Origin: Elusimicrobiota bacterium
GTDB taxonomy: Bacteria; Elusimicrobiota; Elusimicrobia; UBA1565; UBA9628
NCBI GenBank assembly: GCA_028717525.1
Contig: JAQUNT010000027.1
Coordinates: forward strand, 1 to 11,628
DNA length: 11,628 bases
Direction: 5' to 3'
In this document: in pieces, positions 1-6,672 of the stretch
Layout of the letters: every line of letters starts with the position of its first letter
How positions within the stretch are numbered: the first letter of the stretch is position 1
Notes under the pieces: model-generated
Told to the model about the DNA's origin: nothing
Seen by the model: only the letters and a program-made list of their open reading frames with translations
Database searches by the model: none
Position numbers and translations under genes: made by a program

Positions 1-1092
1 GACGCCGCCGCCCTCGTCGAGCGCGGCGTATTGCGTCGTCTTGAGCGGGACGTCCGGCAGCCTCGTCCAGGGGCCGCGGGCCGGAGGGGCCGCGGCGACG
101 CGCGGCCGAACCGGCTTGCGCATCACGAAGCGCTGCAGGGCGAACCCGGTAAAATCGCCGAGGTTCCCGCCCGTGGTCACGCCCCGATAGGTCCCGATGA
201 TCTTCCCATCCGGGCCGAGCTTGGTCACGGAGGCGGCGCCCGCGTTCACCACCCAGACAGCGCCGGAGGCGTCCACCGCGATGCCGCCGCTGGGATTGCT
301 GCCCGCGTCATAGGTCCCGATCACGTTGCCGCCGGGCCCGAGCTTGGTGACCCGCGCGCCGTTGGTCACCCAGGCGTTGCCGGAGCCGTCTATGGCTATG
401 CCCGCCGCGTTCGGAGCCACCTTATAGGTCCCGATGCGGCTGCCGTCCGAGCCCTTGAGCTTGGTGACGCTGCCGCTGATCTGGTTGGTCACCCAGATGT
501 CGCCGGAGCCGTCCACGGCGATCCCGGTCTGCCAATCTCCCGCGTCATAGGCCCCGAGCAGGCGGCCGCTGGCGCCGTCGAGCTTTTTGAGCTTGGTCCC
601 GGCCCCGTAGTCAGGCACCCACACGCCGCCGGAGGCGTCCACGGCCAGGCTCCCGGCGCCCATGACCGCGGTCACCTTGAGCTTGCCCCACATGGACGTC
701 CCGTCCGAGCCGCGCAGCTTGAAGACCCCGTGGTGCCCGCCGCCCTGCGCCACGTAGACGTCGCCCGCGGCGTCGACGGCTATGGCCGAAGGGTTCGGGA
801 AGCCGGGGCGGAAGGTGCTGATGGAGCCGTCGGAGGCGTTGACCCTGCGGATGACTCCCGCCGCCTGGTCGGTGGTCCAAAGGTTGCCGGCCGGGTCCAC
901 GGCGCCCCAATTCGCCGTCCCCGCGTGGTTGAAGGTGGTCACGCCGCCGTGGGCGATGTCGATCCGGGAGATGGTGCCGCTGCCCCCGTTGCTGCCGACC
1001 CACATGTAGGGGGTAGAAACCTCGCCTGCGCCGGCGGAGACCGCCAGCGCCAGGAGACCGGCGGCCAGGGTCTTCCCGATGGGATTCCTCAG
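1..1092 (-). CDS. Secreted NHL/Vgb-like beta-propeller protein, 3' end cut by window edge
   Basis: The minus-strand frame is open for all 364 codons from 1092 to the left edge. It begins MRNPIGKTLAAGLLALAVSA, a clear signal peptide (basic start, hydrophobic stretch 8-20, small residues before a likely cut near 20-23), so the protein is probably exported. Six blades follow, each with a core like IAVDGSGDIWVTN (near residues 62, 102, 150, 190, 235 and 275) and often a VTKL..G..IGTY strand, as in NHL and streptogramin-lyase-like (Vgb) propellers. A proline- and alanine-rich linker and a further segment follow before the edge. No ATG, GTG or TTG precedes the signal peptide at a sensible place. 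The best start is CTG at 1092..1090, overlapping the fabH stop, so translation is probably coupled. The first in-frame ATG (1005) would delete the signal peptide. Such propellers usually bind ligands or proteins; lyase activity cannot be claimed. The family call is firm, the start less so. Confidence 0.75.
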   Translation of the reverse strand, partial: MRNPIGKTLAAGLLALAVSAGAGEVSTPYMWVGSNGGSGTISRIDIAHGGVTTFNHAGTANWGAVDPAGNLWTTDQAAGVIRRVNASDGSISTFRPGFPNPSAIAVDAAGDVYVAQGGGHHGVFKLRGSDGTSMWGKLKVTAVMGAGSLAVDASGGVWVPDYGAGTKLKKLDGASGRLLGAYDAGDWQTGIAVDGSGDIWVTNQISGSVTKLKGSDGSRIGTYKVAPNAAGIAIDGSGNAWVTNGARVTKLGPGGNVIGTYDAGSNPSGGIAVDASGAVWVVNAGAASVTKLGPDGKIIGTYRGVTTGGNLGDFTGFALQRFVMRKPVRPRVAAAPPARGPWTRLPDVPLKTTQYAALDEGGGV

Positions 1093-2087
1093 GACAGCTC
1101 GATGAACAGTGCGCCCACGGTCAGCCCGCTGCCGAAGGCCACCATCACGACCCGGTCGCCCTTCTTGACGCGCCCCTGCTCCACGGCCTCGCACAGGGCC
1201 ACGGCCGTGGAGGCCGCGGACATGTTGCCGTACTTGTCGATGTTGAGGAAGACCTTGCCCTCGGTGAGGCTCACGCCCATGCGCTTGGCCACCGCGTTGA
1301 TGATGCGGATGTTGGCCTGGTGCGGGATGATGAGGCTCACCTCGTCGGGGCTGTGCACGCCCAGGGTGTTCATGACCTCCAGGGCCGCGTCGGCCATGGT
1401 CTTGACCGCGACCTTGAAGACCTCGGCCCCGTTCATCTTGAGGTAGTGCAGGCGCTGGTCGATGGTCTCGTGGGTGGCCGGCCGGCGCGAGCCGCCCGCG
1501 GGCAACGTGATGAGCTCGCACTGCTTGCCGTCCGTGCCCAGGTAGCTCGAAAGGATACCCCCGGTCTCCACGGTGGAGAGCACCGCGGCCCCGGCCCCGT
1601 CGCCGAAGAGCACGCAGGTGTTGCGGTCCGTGTAGTCCGTGACCATGGAGAGCTTCTCCACGGCCACCACCAGGGCGCGCTTGGCCGTGCCGGCCTTGAT
1701 GAAATTCTCGGCCACGGTCAGGGCGTAGATGTAGCCGGAGCAGGCCGCGGAGACGTCGAAGGCCGGGATGGAGCGGCAGCCCAAAGCGCCCTGCAGGCGG
1801 CAGGCGTTGGAAGGGAAGTAGGTGTCCGGGCTGATGGTCGCCACCACGATCAGGTCGATGTCGGCCCCGGTGAGCTGGGCGGCGGCCAGGGCCTGCTTGG
1901 CCGCGGCCAGGGCCATGTCGCTGGTCGCCTCGTCCGGCCGCGCGATGCGGCGCTCCTTGATGCCCGTGCGCTCGGTGATCCACTGGTCCGAAGTCTCCAC
2001 CATCTTCTCGAAGTCCTTGTTGGTCAGGACTTTCTCAGGCAGGTACTTGCCCAGGCCGATGATGCCGACCCTCTTGGTTTGGCTCAT
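1089..2087 (-). CDS. fabH: Beta-ketoacyl-ACP synthase III (KAS III)
   Basis: This cytoplasmic enzyme starts type II fatty acid synthesis by condensing an acyl-CoA, usually acetyl-CoA, with malonyl-ACP. The 332-residue product matches the family length. The catalytic triad is visible: Cys116 in DVSAACSGYIYAL, His256 in IIPHQANIRI and Asn288 in NIDKYGNMSAAS. The N-terminal TSDQWITERTGIKERRI and the FGDGAGAAVL motif are also typical of FabH. I chose the ATG at 2087 (MSQTKRVGI) over the in-frame ATG at 2096, because the latter lies inside a perfect TATAAT and the former sits 7 bases after it, like the other gene starts here. The gene diverges from the beta-CASP nuclease gene and is followed, overlapping, by the secreted propeller gene. 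Other fab genes or plsX are not next to it. A related thiolase-fold ketosynthase with another acyl donor is possible, but the triad and length favour FabH. Confidence 0.95.
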   Translation of the reverse strand: MSQTKRVGIIGLGKYLPEKVLTNKDFEKMVETSDQWITERTGIKERRIARPDEATSDMALAAAKQALAAAQLTGADIDLIVVATISPDTYFPSNACRLQGALGCRSIPAFDVSAACSGYIYALTVAENFIKAGTAKRALVVAVEKLSMVTDYTDRNTCVLFGDGAGAAVLSTVETGGILSSYLGTDGKQCELITLPAGGSRRPATHETIDQRLHYLKMNGAEVFKVAVKTMADAALEVMNTLGVHSPDEVSLIIPHQANIRIINAVAKRMGVSLTEGKVFLNIDKYGNMSAASTAVALCEAVEQGRVKKGDRVVMVAFGSGLTVGALFIELS

Positions 2088-2094
2088 AATGCAC

Positions 2095-2100
2095 ATTATA
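2095..2100 (-). promoter_or_regulatory. -10 box of fabH promoter (TATAAT), leaderless type
   Basis: A perfect TATAAT reads on the minus strand at 2100..2095, rare in such GC-rich DNA. Seven bases (GTGCATT) separate it from the ATG at 2087, so initiation about 7 bases downstream of the box would begin the mRNA at or next to the start codon. I see no TTGACA-like -35 box at 16-18 bases and no Shine-Dalgarno sequence. Confidence 0.65.
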
Positions 2101-2122
2101 GGAATTCGCGGACCGGCTTTGG

Positions 2123-2128
2123 TACACT
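2123..2128 (+). promoter_or_regulatory. -10 box of beta-CASP nuclease promoter (TACACT), leaderless type
   Basis: TACACT lies exactly 6 bases (ACGCCC) before the ATG at 2135. It is preceded by TGG, giving a TGn extended -10 element. No ribosome binding site fits between box and ATG, so the transcript is probably leaderless. The fabH -10 box on the other strand is only 22 bases away, so the two promoters overlap. Confidence 0.6.
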
Positions 2129-2134
2129 ACGCCC

Positions 2135-3544
2135 ATGAGCGGAGAACTCGCGATCGGATTCCACGGCGCCGCCGGAGAAGTCACCGGCGCGCGCCACCTC
2201 CTCAGCGCGGCCGGGGCCCGCGTCCTGCTCGACTGCGGCATGTTCCAGGGCCACCGGCAGGACGCGCTCGCCAAGAACCGCGACTTCCCCTTCCCCCCGG
2301 AGAGCCTGGACGCGGTCCTGCTCTCCCACCCGCACATCGACCATTCCGGCGCCTTGCCTCTCCTGTACAAGAAAGGGGCCCGGGCGCCGCTCTACTGCAC
2401 CCCGGCCGCCCGGGAGCTGGTCTCCCTCATGCTCCTGGACTCCGCGCGCCTGCAGGAGTCGGACGCCCGCTTCTTCAACAAGATCCACGCCGCCGACGGC
2501 CAGACCATCGCCCCCCTCTACGACGAGGAGGACGTGCGCCTCTGCCTGGCCCGCGCGCGCGACCAGGCCCTCGGCTCCGCCCTGGAGGCCGCCGGGGTCT
2601 CGGCGCTCTTCCTCAACGCCGGCCACGTCCTGGGCTCGGCCATGGTCCAGCTCGACGCGCCCGCGGCCGGCGGCCGTCGGCGCATCCTCTACACCGGGGA
2701 CCTGGGCCGGCGCCGGTCCCTGCTCATGCAGCCGCCCCAAGCGCCCCAGGACGTGGACTACCTGCTCATCGAGAGCACCTACGGCGGCCGCAGCCACGCC
2801 CCGATCGACGGCCTCTCCGAGTCTTTGGCCGCGGTGGTCCGGCGCACCATGGCGGAAAAGGGCAAGCTCCTCATCCCCTCCTTCGCTCTGGAGCGCGCCC
2901 AGGAGGTCGTCGTCCTTCTGGAGAGGCTGCGGCGCGAGCGGGGCCTGGCGAAGATCCCGATCTACGTGGACAGCCCCATGGCCGTGGAGATCACCGGGAT
3001 CTTCGACCGCAATCTCGCGGACCCCGGCTTCGCGCCCGCCTTCAAGGAATACGCGGCCAAGACCGGCGACGACCCCTTCGGCCTGGAGACCGTGCACTAC
3101 GTGCGCACCAAGGAGGAGTCCCAGTCCCTCAACGACAAGCCCGGGCCCATGATCATCCTCTCCGCCTCGGGCATGTGCGAGGGCGGCCGCATCCTGCACC
3201 ACCTGCGCAACAACATCGGCAATGACACCACCACCATCCTCATCGTCGGCCACCAGGCTCAGGGCACGCTGGGCCGCCGCCTGCAGGACGGGGCCAAGAA
3301 GGTCCGCATCTTCGGCCTGGAGCATGAGGTCTGGGCCAAGGTGGAGACGATGCACGGCCTGTCCTCGCACGCGGACCAGGGCGACCTGCTGGCCTTCGTC
3401 GCGGCCCTGGACCCCAAGCCCCGGAAGATCTTCCTGGTCCACGGCGACCCGGATGAGCAGGCGGCCCTGGCCCAGGGCCTGGAGGCGGCCGGGGTCAAGG
3501 ACGTGGTCCGGCCCCAGTTCGGGCAGGTCGTCGAGCTCGATTAG
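2135..3544 (+). CDS. MBL-fold/beta-CASP ribonuclease-like protein (YSH1/TTHA0252 type)
   Basis: This is a predicted zinc-dependent RNA-processing nuclease of the metallo-beta-lactamase/beta-CASP superfamily, cytoplasmic. The 469-residue length fits the bacterial two-domain class, which lacks the KH domains of archaeal CPSF homologues. Metal-site motifs are complete: HPHIDHSG (His65, His67, Asp69, His70), GHVLGSA (His164) and TGDLGR (Asp189). The beta-CASP insert begins around LLIESTYGGR (about residue 210) and includes IPSFALERAQE, YVDSPMAVEIT and SASGMCEGGRILHHL. Motif C and the RMMBL end follow: GHQAQGTLGRR, LSSHAD (His412) and FLVHGDPDEQ (His436). The ATG at 2135 is set by the -10 box 6 bases upstream. 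The gene stands alone, divergent from fabH and convergent with the small secreted protein gene. Substrate is unknown; family members act as RNA endo- or 5' exonucleases. It is not RNase J, which is longer and has a different motif order. Confidence 0.9.
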   Translation: MSGELAIGFHGAAGEVTGARHLLSAAGARVLLDCGMFQGHRQDALAKNRDFPFPPESLDAVLLSHPHIDHSGALPLLYKKGARAPLYCTPAARELVSLMLLDSARLQESDARFFNKIHAADGQTIAPLYDEEDVRLCLARARDQALGSALEAAGVSALFLNAGHVLGSAMVQLDAPAAGGRRRILYTGDLGRRRSLLMQPPQAPQDVDYLLIESTYGGRSHAPIDGLSESLAAVVRRTMAEKGKLLIPSFALERAQEVVVLLERLRRERGLAKIPIYVDSPMAVEITGIFDRNLADPGFAPAFKEYAAKTGDDPFGLETVHYVRTKEESQSLNDKPGPMIILSASGMCEGGRILHHLRNNIGNDTTTILIVGHQAQGTLGRRLQDGAKKVRIFGLEHEVWAKVETMHGLSSHADQGDLLAFVAALDPKPRKIFLVHGDPDEQAALAQGLEAAGVKDVVRPQFGQVVELD

Positions 3545-3610
3545 AAGGCGGCATGCTCAGTCGGTGCCGCTGGGAGAGTATGGCGTTTTGCGGCCCGCGG
3601 GCACGCAGGA
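3545..3610. other. Convergent intergenic gap with weak hairpins, no clear terminator
   Basis: These 66 bases separate the stop of the beta-CASP gene from the stop of the convergent gene at 3611. I see no coding potential. GCGGCA (3548-3553) can pair with TGCCGC (3565-3570) across an 11-base loop, and GCCCGCGGGC (3593-3602) is a perfect palindrome without a loop. The only T run (3586-3589) is too far from the first stem for an intrinsic terminator. One or both ends may rely on Rho. Confidence 0.3.
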
Positions 3611-4327
3611 CTAGTTCACGCCGGAAGCGCGCGGGACGGCTGGGGGCTCGTCGGACTCATAGTCGCCGTGCAGGAGGGCTTCTTTCACGTCCGGCGGAGC
3701 CCCCAAATCCAGCCCCGCGGACTCGGCCTGCCGGGCGGCGTCCTGGAGCCGGCGGAAGGTCGCTCCCGTCAGGTTCGCGCCGTCCTTCTGGACGGCCTTG
3801 AGCAGTTCCTGCATGTCGGGGCTCACGGAGCCCTGCTGCTTCTGGAGCGTGCCGATGATCTCCTGAGCCATCTCCGGGGTGATGCCCTTGCGGCCCTGGT
3901 CCGACTTCTCCAGAAGGTGCTGCTGGAGCGTCTTCAAGTCCTGCTCCGGCAGCATCTGCGCCTCGCTCTTGCGCGGCCCCGCTTTCGGGCTCCGCTCCGC
4001 GGACTCAGGCTCCGCCTTGGGGCCGCGCTCCGCGGGCTCAGGCTCCCCCTCGATGAGGGAGCGGTCCGGATGGCGCCGGATGTAATCGCGCGCCTCGCCG
4101 CGCTGATGCTCCCGCCAGCGCTCCAGCGCGGCCTCGGAAGGGGCGCTGCCGTGCCGGGCCCGATAGTCCGACTCGCTGCGGGCCAGCCTCTTCTTCTGGC
4201 AGGAGAGCAGAGCCTTGAGGTCGGCCGGCTCCTGATAGGCCGCCTTCGCGGTCTTGCGCACGCAGACCGGGGGAGTCTCCGCGGCGAAGGCCGTGTTGAG
4301 CCAGAGACCGATCCAGAGCAGGAGCAT
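3611..4327 (-). CDS. Small secreted protein of unknown function
   Basis: I do not recognise this 238-residue product. It starts MLLLWIGLWLNTAFAAETPP, a short signal peptide with a likely cut after AFA or AFAA, so it is probably periplasmic or secreted. Two cysteines (Cys22, Cys43) follow and could form a disulfide. The middle is charged and proline-rich, with an 11-residue unit repeated twice (residues 95-116, EPEPAERGPKA then EPESAERSPKA). The C-terminal half is predicted helical, rich in Gln, Lys and Glu (for example EQDLKTLQQHLLEKSDQG and SPDMQELLKAVQKDG), with no membrane segment after the signal peptide. The start is set by the ATG at 4327, which lies 6 bases after a TACACT -10 box. The frame is open further upstream, but that part runs through the hom gene and lacks a signal peptide. 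The gene diverges from the threonine operon and converges on the nuclease gene. A lineage-specific envelope protein is the safest reading. Confidence 0.7.
   Translation of the reverse strand: MLLLWIGLWLNTAFAAETPPVCVRKTAKAAYQEPADLKALLSCQKKRLARSESDYRARHGSAPSEAALERWREHQRGEARDYIRRHPDRSLIEGEPEPAERGPKAEPESAERSPKAGPRKSEAQMLPEQDLKTLQQHLLEKSDQGRKGITPEMAQEIIGTLQKQQGSVSPDMQELLKAVQKDGANLTGATFRRLQDAARQAESAGLDLGAPPDVKEALLHGDYESDEPPAVPRASGVN
3980..4045 (-). repeat. 33-bp tandem duplication inside the small secreted protein gene
   Basis: Two in-frame 33-base units (4045..4013 and 4012..3980) encode EPEPAERGPKA and EPESAERSPKA. The best-preserved 20 bases of each unit differ at one position. The repeat lies in the low-complexity linker, so it changes linker length without disturbing the frame. 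Confidence 0.8.
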
Positions 4328-4333
4328 ACCGAG

Positions 4334-4339
4334 AGTGTA
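4334..4339 (-). promoter_or_regulatory. -10 box of the small secreted protein gene (TACACT), leaderless type
   Basis: TACACT reads on the minus strand at 4339..4334, with TGC before it (a TGn extended -10) and 6 bases (CTCGGT) before the ATG at 4327. There is no Shine-Dalgarno sequence and no convincing -35 box. It supports this ATG as the true start and a leaderless mRNA. Confidence 0.6.
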
Positions 4340-4351
4340 GCACAGATTTTG

Positions 4352-4357
4352 TAGACT
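4352..4357 (+). promoter_or_regulatory. -10 box of the threonine operon promoter (TAGACT), leaderless type
   Basis: TAGACT is exactly 6 bases (AGGCCC) before the hom ATG at 4364, within the sequence TTTTGTAGACTAGGCCCATG, which closely resembles the start region of the beta-CASP gene. There is no Shine-Dalgarno site and no room for a leader peptide, attenuator or riboswitch. The opposing -10 box (4334-4339) is only 12 bases away, so polymerase should not occupy both promoters at once. Confidence 0.6.
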
Positions 4358-4363
4358 AGGCCC

Positions 4364-5659
4364 ATGCGCAGCCTCCGCCTCGCGGTCGCGGGCCTGGGCG
4401 TGGTCGGCTCCGAGACCGTGCGCCTGCTCAAGTCCCGGCGCGAGAGCCTCTGCCGCCGCCTGGGCGCCCGGCTGGAGCTCGTCGCGGTCTGCGACCGCCG
4501 CGTGGCGGCCGAGGCCCGCCGCCTCGGCCTGCCGGCCTCGACGCGGCGCCTGACGGACCCGGCCCGGCTGCCGGCCCTGCCGGGCCTCGACGCGGTCGTC
4601 GAGCTGCTGGGCGGCCTGGACGCCCCGCGCCGGCTGGTCCTGTCCTGCCTGCGCCGCGGCCTGGGCGTGGTCACGGCCAACAAGCGGCTCCTGGCGCAGA
4701 GCTGGGACGAGCTGCGCCGGGCCGCAGGGCAGGGCCGCGGCCGGCTGCATTTCGAGGCCAGCGTGGCCGGCGGCATCCCCATCCTAAAAGCCCTGGACCT
4801 GAGCCTGGCCGGCGACCGGGTCGAGGCCGTCTACGGCATCCTCAACGGCACCACCAACTTCATCCTCAGCCGCATGTCCGAGGGCATGACGCCGGCCGCG
4901 GCTCTGCGCCGGGCCCAGGAGCTGGGGCTGGCCGAGAAGGACCCATCCTTGGACCTCAGCGGTCAGGATAGCGCGGACAAGGTCTCGGTGCTGGCCTCCC
5001 TCGTGACGGGCTCCTGGCTGCGGCCGGGCCAGGTGCGCACGCAGGGCATCGCGGACGTGGGCCCGGAGGACATGGCCTTCGCCGAGACCGAGCTGGGCCG
5101 CCGGGCCAAGCTCCTGGTCGTGGCGCGCTTCACCGGGCGCGACGGCCGGGAGCCCCGCGTCGAGGCCTTCGTGGGTCCCGCCTTGGTCCCGCTCGAGCAC
5201 CCCTTGGCCGCGGTGGCGGATGAGTTCAACGCGGTGCTGGTGCGCGCCGCCTCCGCGGGAGACCTCATGTTCTACGGCAAGGGCGCCGGCGCGGGCCCGG
5301 CGGCGAGCGCCGTGCTGGGAGACATCATGGCCCTGGGCCGGGAGCTGGTCTCCGGGGCCGCCCCGGCCTCCCCCCAGCCGGGCCCGGCTCCCCGGCTGGC
5401 GGATTCGGACTGCGCCTTCTACCTGCGCCTGGGGGCGCTGGACCGCCCCGGCGTGCTCTCCGCGGTCACCGCGGCCCTGGGGCGGCTCGGCATCTCCATC
5501 GCCACCATCAACCAGCCCGGCGGCTGCGACCCCAAGAGCGTTCCCATCATCATCACCACGCATCCCGCCAGCCCCGGCACCTTCGGACGCGCCCTGCGCG
5601 ACATCCTCGCCCTGCCCAGCATCTCGCGGCGCCACACGGTGATGCGGCTGCTGCCATGA
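4364..5659 (+). CDS. hom: Homoserine dehydrogenase with C-terminal ACT domain
   Basis: This enzyme reduces aspartate semialdehyde to homoserine with NAD(P)H, the branch point to threonine and methionine. The 431-residue product has the standard monofunctional layout without an aspartokinase domain. The nucleotide-binding GLGVVG is at residues 10-15, followed by VTANKRLLA. The catalytic core has ASVAGGIPI, ILNGTTNFIL (around 159-168) and LSGQDSADKV with the probable catalytic Lys206. An ACT domain starts near residue 352 (FYLRLGALDRPGVLSAVTAA), the usual site of threonine feedback binding. The ATG at 4364 follows a -10 box by 6 bases, so the gene heads its operon and its mRNA is probably leaderless. 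Its TGA overlaps the thrC ATG (ATGA at 5656-5659), which implies coupled translation. The acidic stretch before Lys206 reads AEKDPSLDLSGQDSADK, within family variation. The call is secure; cofactor preference is not evident. Confidence 0.95.
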   Translation: MRSLRLAVAGLGVVGSETVRLLKSRRESLCRRLGARLELVAVCDRRVAAEARRLGLPASTRRLTDPARLPALPGLDAVVELLGGLDAPRRLVLSCLRRGLGVVTANKRLLAQSWDELRRAAGQGRGRLHFEASVAGGIPILKALDLSLAGDRVEAVYGILNGTTNFILSRMSEGMTPAAALRRAQELGLAEKDPSLDLSGQDSADKVSVLASLVTGSWLRPGQVRTQGIADVGPEDMAFAETELGRRAKLLVVARFTGRDGREPRVEAFVGPALVPLEHPLAAVADEFNAVLVRAASAGDLMFYGKGAGAGPAASAVLGDIMALGRELVSGAAPASPQPGPAPRLADSDCAFYLRLGALDRPGVLSAVTAALGRLGISIATINQPGGCDPKSVPIIITTHPASPGTFGRALRDILALPSISRRHTVMRLLP

Positions 5660-6672
5660 GCCTCATCGAGCGCTGGCGGCGCCGGCTGCCCGTGACGCGC
5701 CGCACCCCGGTGGTGTCTTTGGGAGAAGGGGACACCCCGCTCATCCGCGCCGACCGCCTGGCCCAGGCCGCGGGCCTGGAGCCCGGCTCGGTCTTCCTCA
5801 AGTTCGAAGGCACCAACCCCACGGGCTCCTTCAAGGACCGCGGCATGACCATGGCCATGTCCAAGGCCCTGGAGCAGGGCTGCCGGGGCGTGCTCTGCGC
5901 CTCGACCGGCAACACCGCGGCCTCGGCTTCGGCCTATGCCGCCAAGGCGGGCCTGCGCTGCGTGGTCTTCCTGCCCCGCGGGGCCGTGGCTTTGGGCAAG
6001 CTCATGCAGGCCGTCATGCACGGGGCCGAGATCGTGGAGGTGGCGGGCAACTTCGACGCGGCGCTCAAGACGGCGCTGCGCATCGCCGACGAGCAGGGCT
6101 TCACCGTGGTCAACTCCTCGAACCCCTTCCGCATCGAGGGCCAGAAGACCGCGGCCTTCGAGGTGGCCGAGGCCCTGGGCCGGTCCCCGGACTTCCAGTT
6201 CATGCCCGTGGGCAACGCGGGCAACATCACCGCCTACTGGAAGGGCTACAAGGAACTGGGAGGCCGCCGGCCCCGCATGATGGGCTTCCAGGCCGCGGGC
6301 GCGGCGCCCCTAGTGCTGGGCCGCCCGGTGCCGGCGCCCAGGACCGTGGCCACGGCCATCCGCATCGGCGACCCCTACTCCAGGGCCGGGGCCCTGGCCG
6401 CACGCGACGAGTCCGGAGGCCTGATCGGCTCCGTGACCGACGCCCAGATCCTGGCCTCCTACCGGTTCCTGGCCCGCGAGGAAGGGGTGTTCTGCGAGCC
6501 GGCCAGCGCGGCCGGGGTGGCGGGCCTGCTCAAGGTCTGCCGCGCCGGCCGCGGGCCGCGGGGCACGGTGGTCTGCGTGCTCACCGGCCACGGGCTCAAG
6601 GACCCGGGCACGGCGGCGCGTTTCTCCCCCCGGCGCCGGGCCTTCGCCCCGGGCCGTAGGTTCGAGCTGTGA
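5656..6672 (+). CDS. thrC: Threonine synthase (PLP enzyme)
   Basis: It converts O-phosphohomoserine and water to threonine and phosphate, the last step of the pathway. The 338-residue product belongs to the short fold-type II PLP class. Lys60 in NPTGSFKDRG is the Schiff-base lysine, ASTGNTAASASAYAAKAG is the threonine-synthase signature, and the phosphate-binding glycine-rich segment is MPVGNAGNITAYWKGYKE. NSSNPFRIEGQKTAAFEV is also typical of bacterial ThrC. Threonine dehydratase or cysteine synthase are related alternatives, but the motifs and the position between hom and thrB decide for ThrC. The ATG overlaps the hom stop by 4 bases with no clear ribosome binding site, so it probably depends on translation of hom. 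The TGA overlaps the thrB GTG in the same way (GTGA at 6669-6672). Confidence 0.95.
   Translation: MSLIERWRRRLPVTRRTPVVSLGEGDTPLIRADRLAQAAGLEPGSVFLKFEGTNPTGSFKDRGMTMAMSKALEQGCRGVLCASTGNTAASASAYAAKAGLRCVVFLPRGAVALGKLMQAVMHGAEIVEVAGNFDAALKTALRIADEQGFTVVNSSNPFRIEGQKTAAFEVAEALGRSPDFQFMPVGNAGNITAYWKGYKELGGRRPRMMGFQAAGAAPLVLGRPVPAPRTVATAIRIGDPYSRAGALAARDESGGLIGSVTDAQILASYRFLAREEGVFCEPASAAGVAGLLKVCRAGRGPRGTVVCVLTGHGLKDPGTAARFSPRRRAFAPGRRFEL

Noticed and set aside
1192..1194. GTG start for the propeller gene
   Set aside because: It would put an Arg- and Gly-rich stretch, read out of frame through fabH, ahead of a good signal peptide and so block export.
31..1446. Long open frame on the plus strand opposite the propeller gene and the end of fabH
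   Set aside because: It is the antisense of codons in GC-rich genes. It lacks any domain, is rich in Gly, Ala, His, Pro and Val, and crosses two genes on the other strand that have clear family motifs.
2088..2096. First ATG of the fabH frame as the start
   Set aside because: It lies inside the perfect TATAAT, so a transcript from that promoter would not contain it. Relative to the family it adds only three unneeded residues.
2096..3442. Long minus-strand open frame opposite the beta-CASP nuclease gene
   Set aside because: The plus strand encodes a complete metal-site motif set here. The minus product is low-complexity and has no recognisable domain.
3545..3610. Intrinsic terminator between the convergent genes
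   Set aside because: The hairpin stem is only 6 bases with an 11-base loop and no adjacent T tract; the nearby palindrome has no loop.
4328..4363. Threonine attenuator, leader peptide or riboswitch before hom
   Set aside because: Only 36 bases separate the divergent start codons, and the -10 box is 6 bases from the hom ATG, so there is no room for a leader.
4328..4750. Upstream extension of the small secreted protein frame into hom
   Set aside because: The frame is open by chance through hom. The ATG at 4327 begins a signal peptide and is preceded by a -10 box at the local consensus spacing.
4784..5635. Minus-strand open frame opposite hom
   Set aside because: Composition is typical of antisense translation (Gly, Ala, Gln, His, Arg), with no domain, promoter or ribosome binding site.
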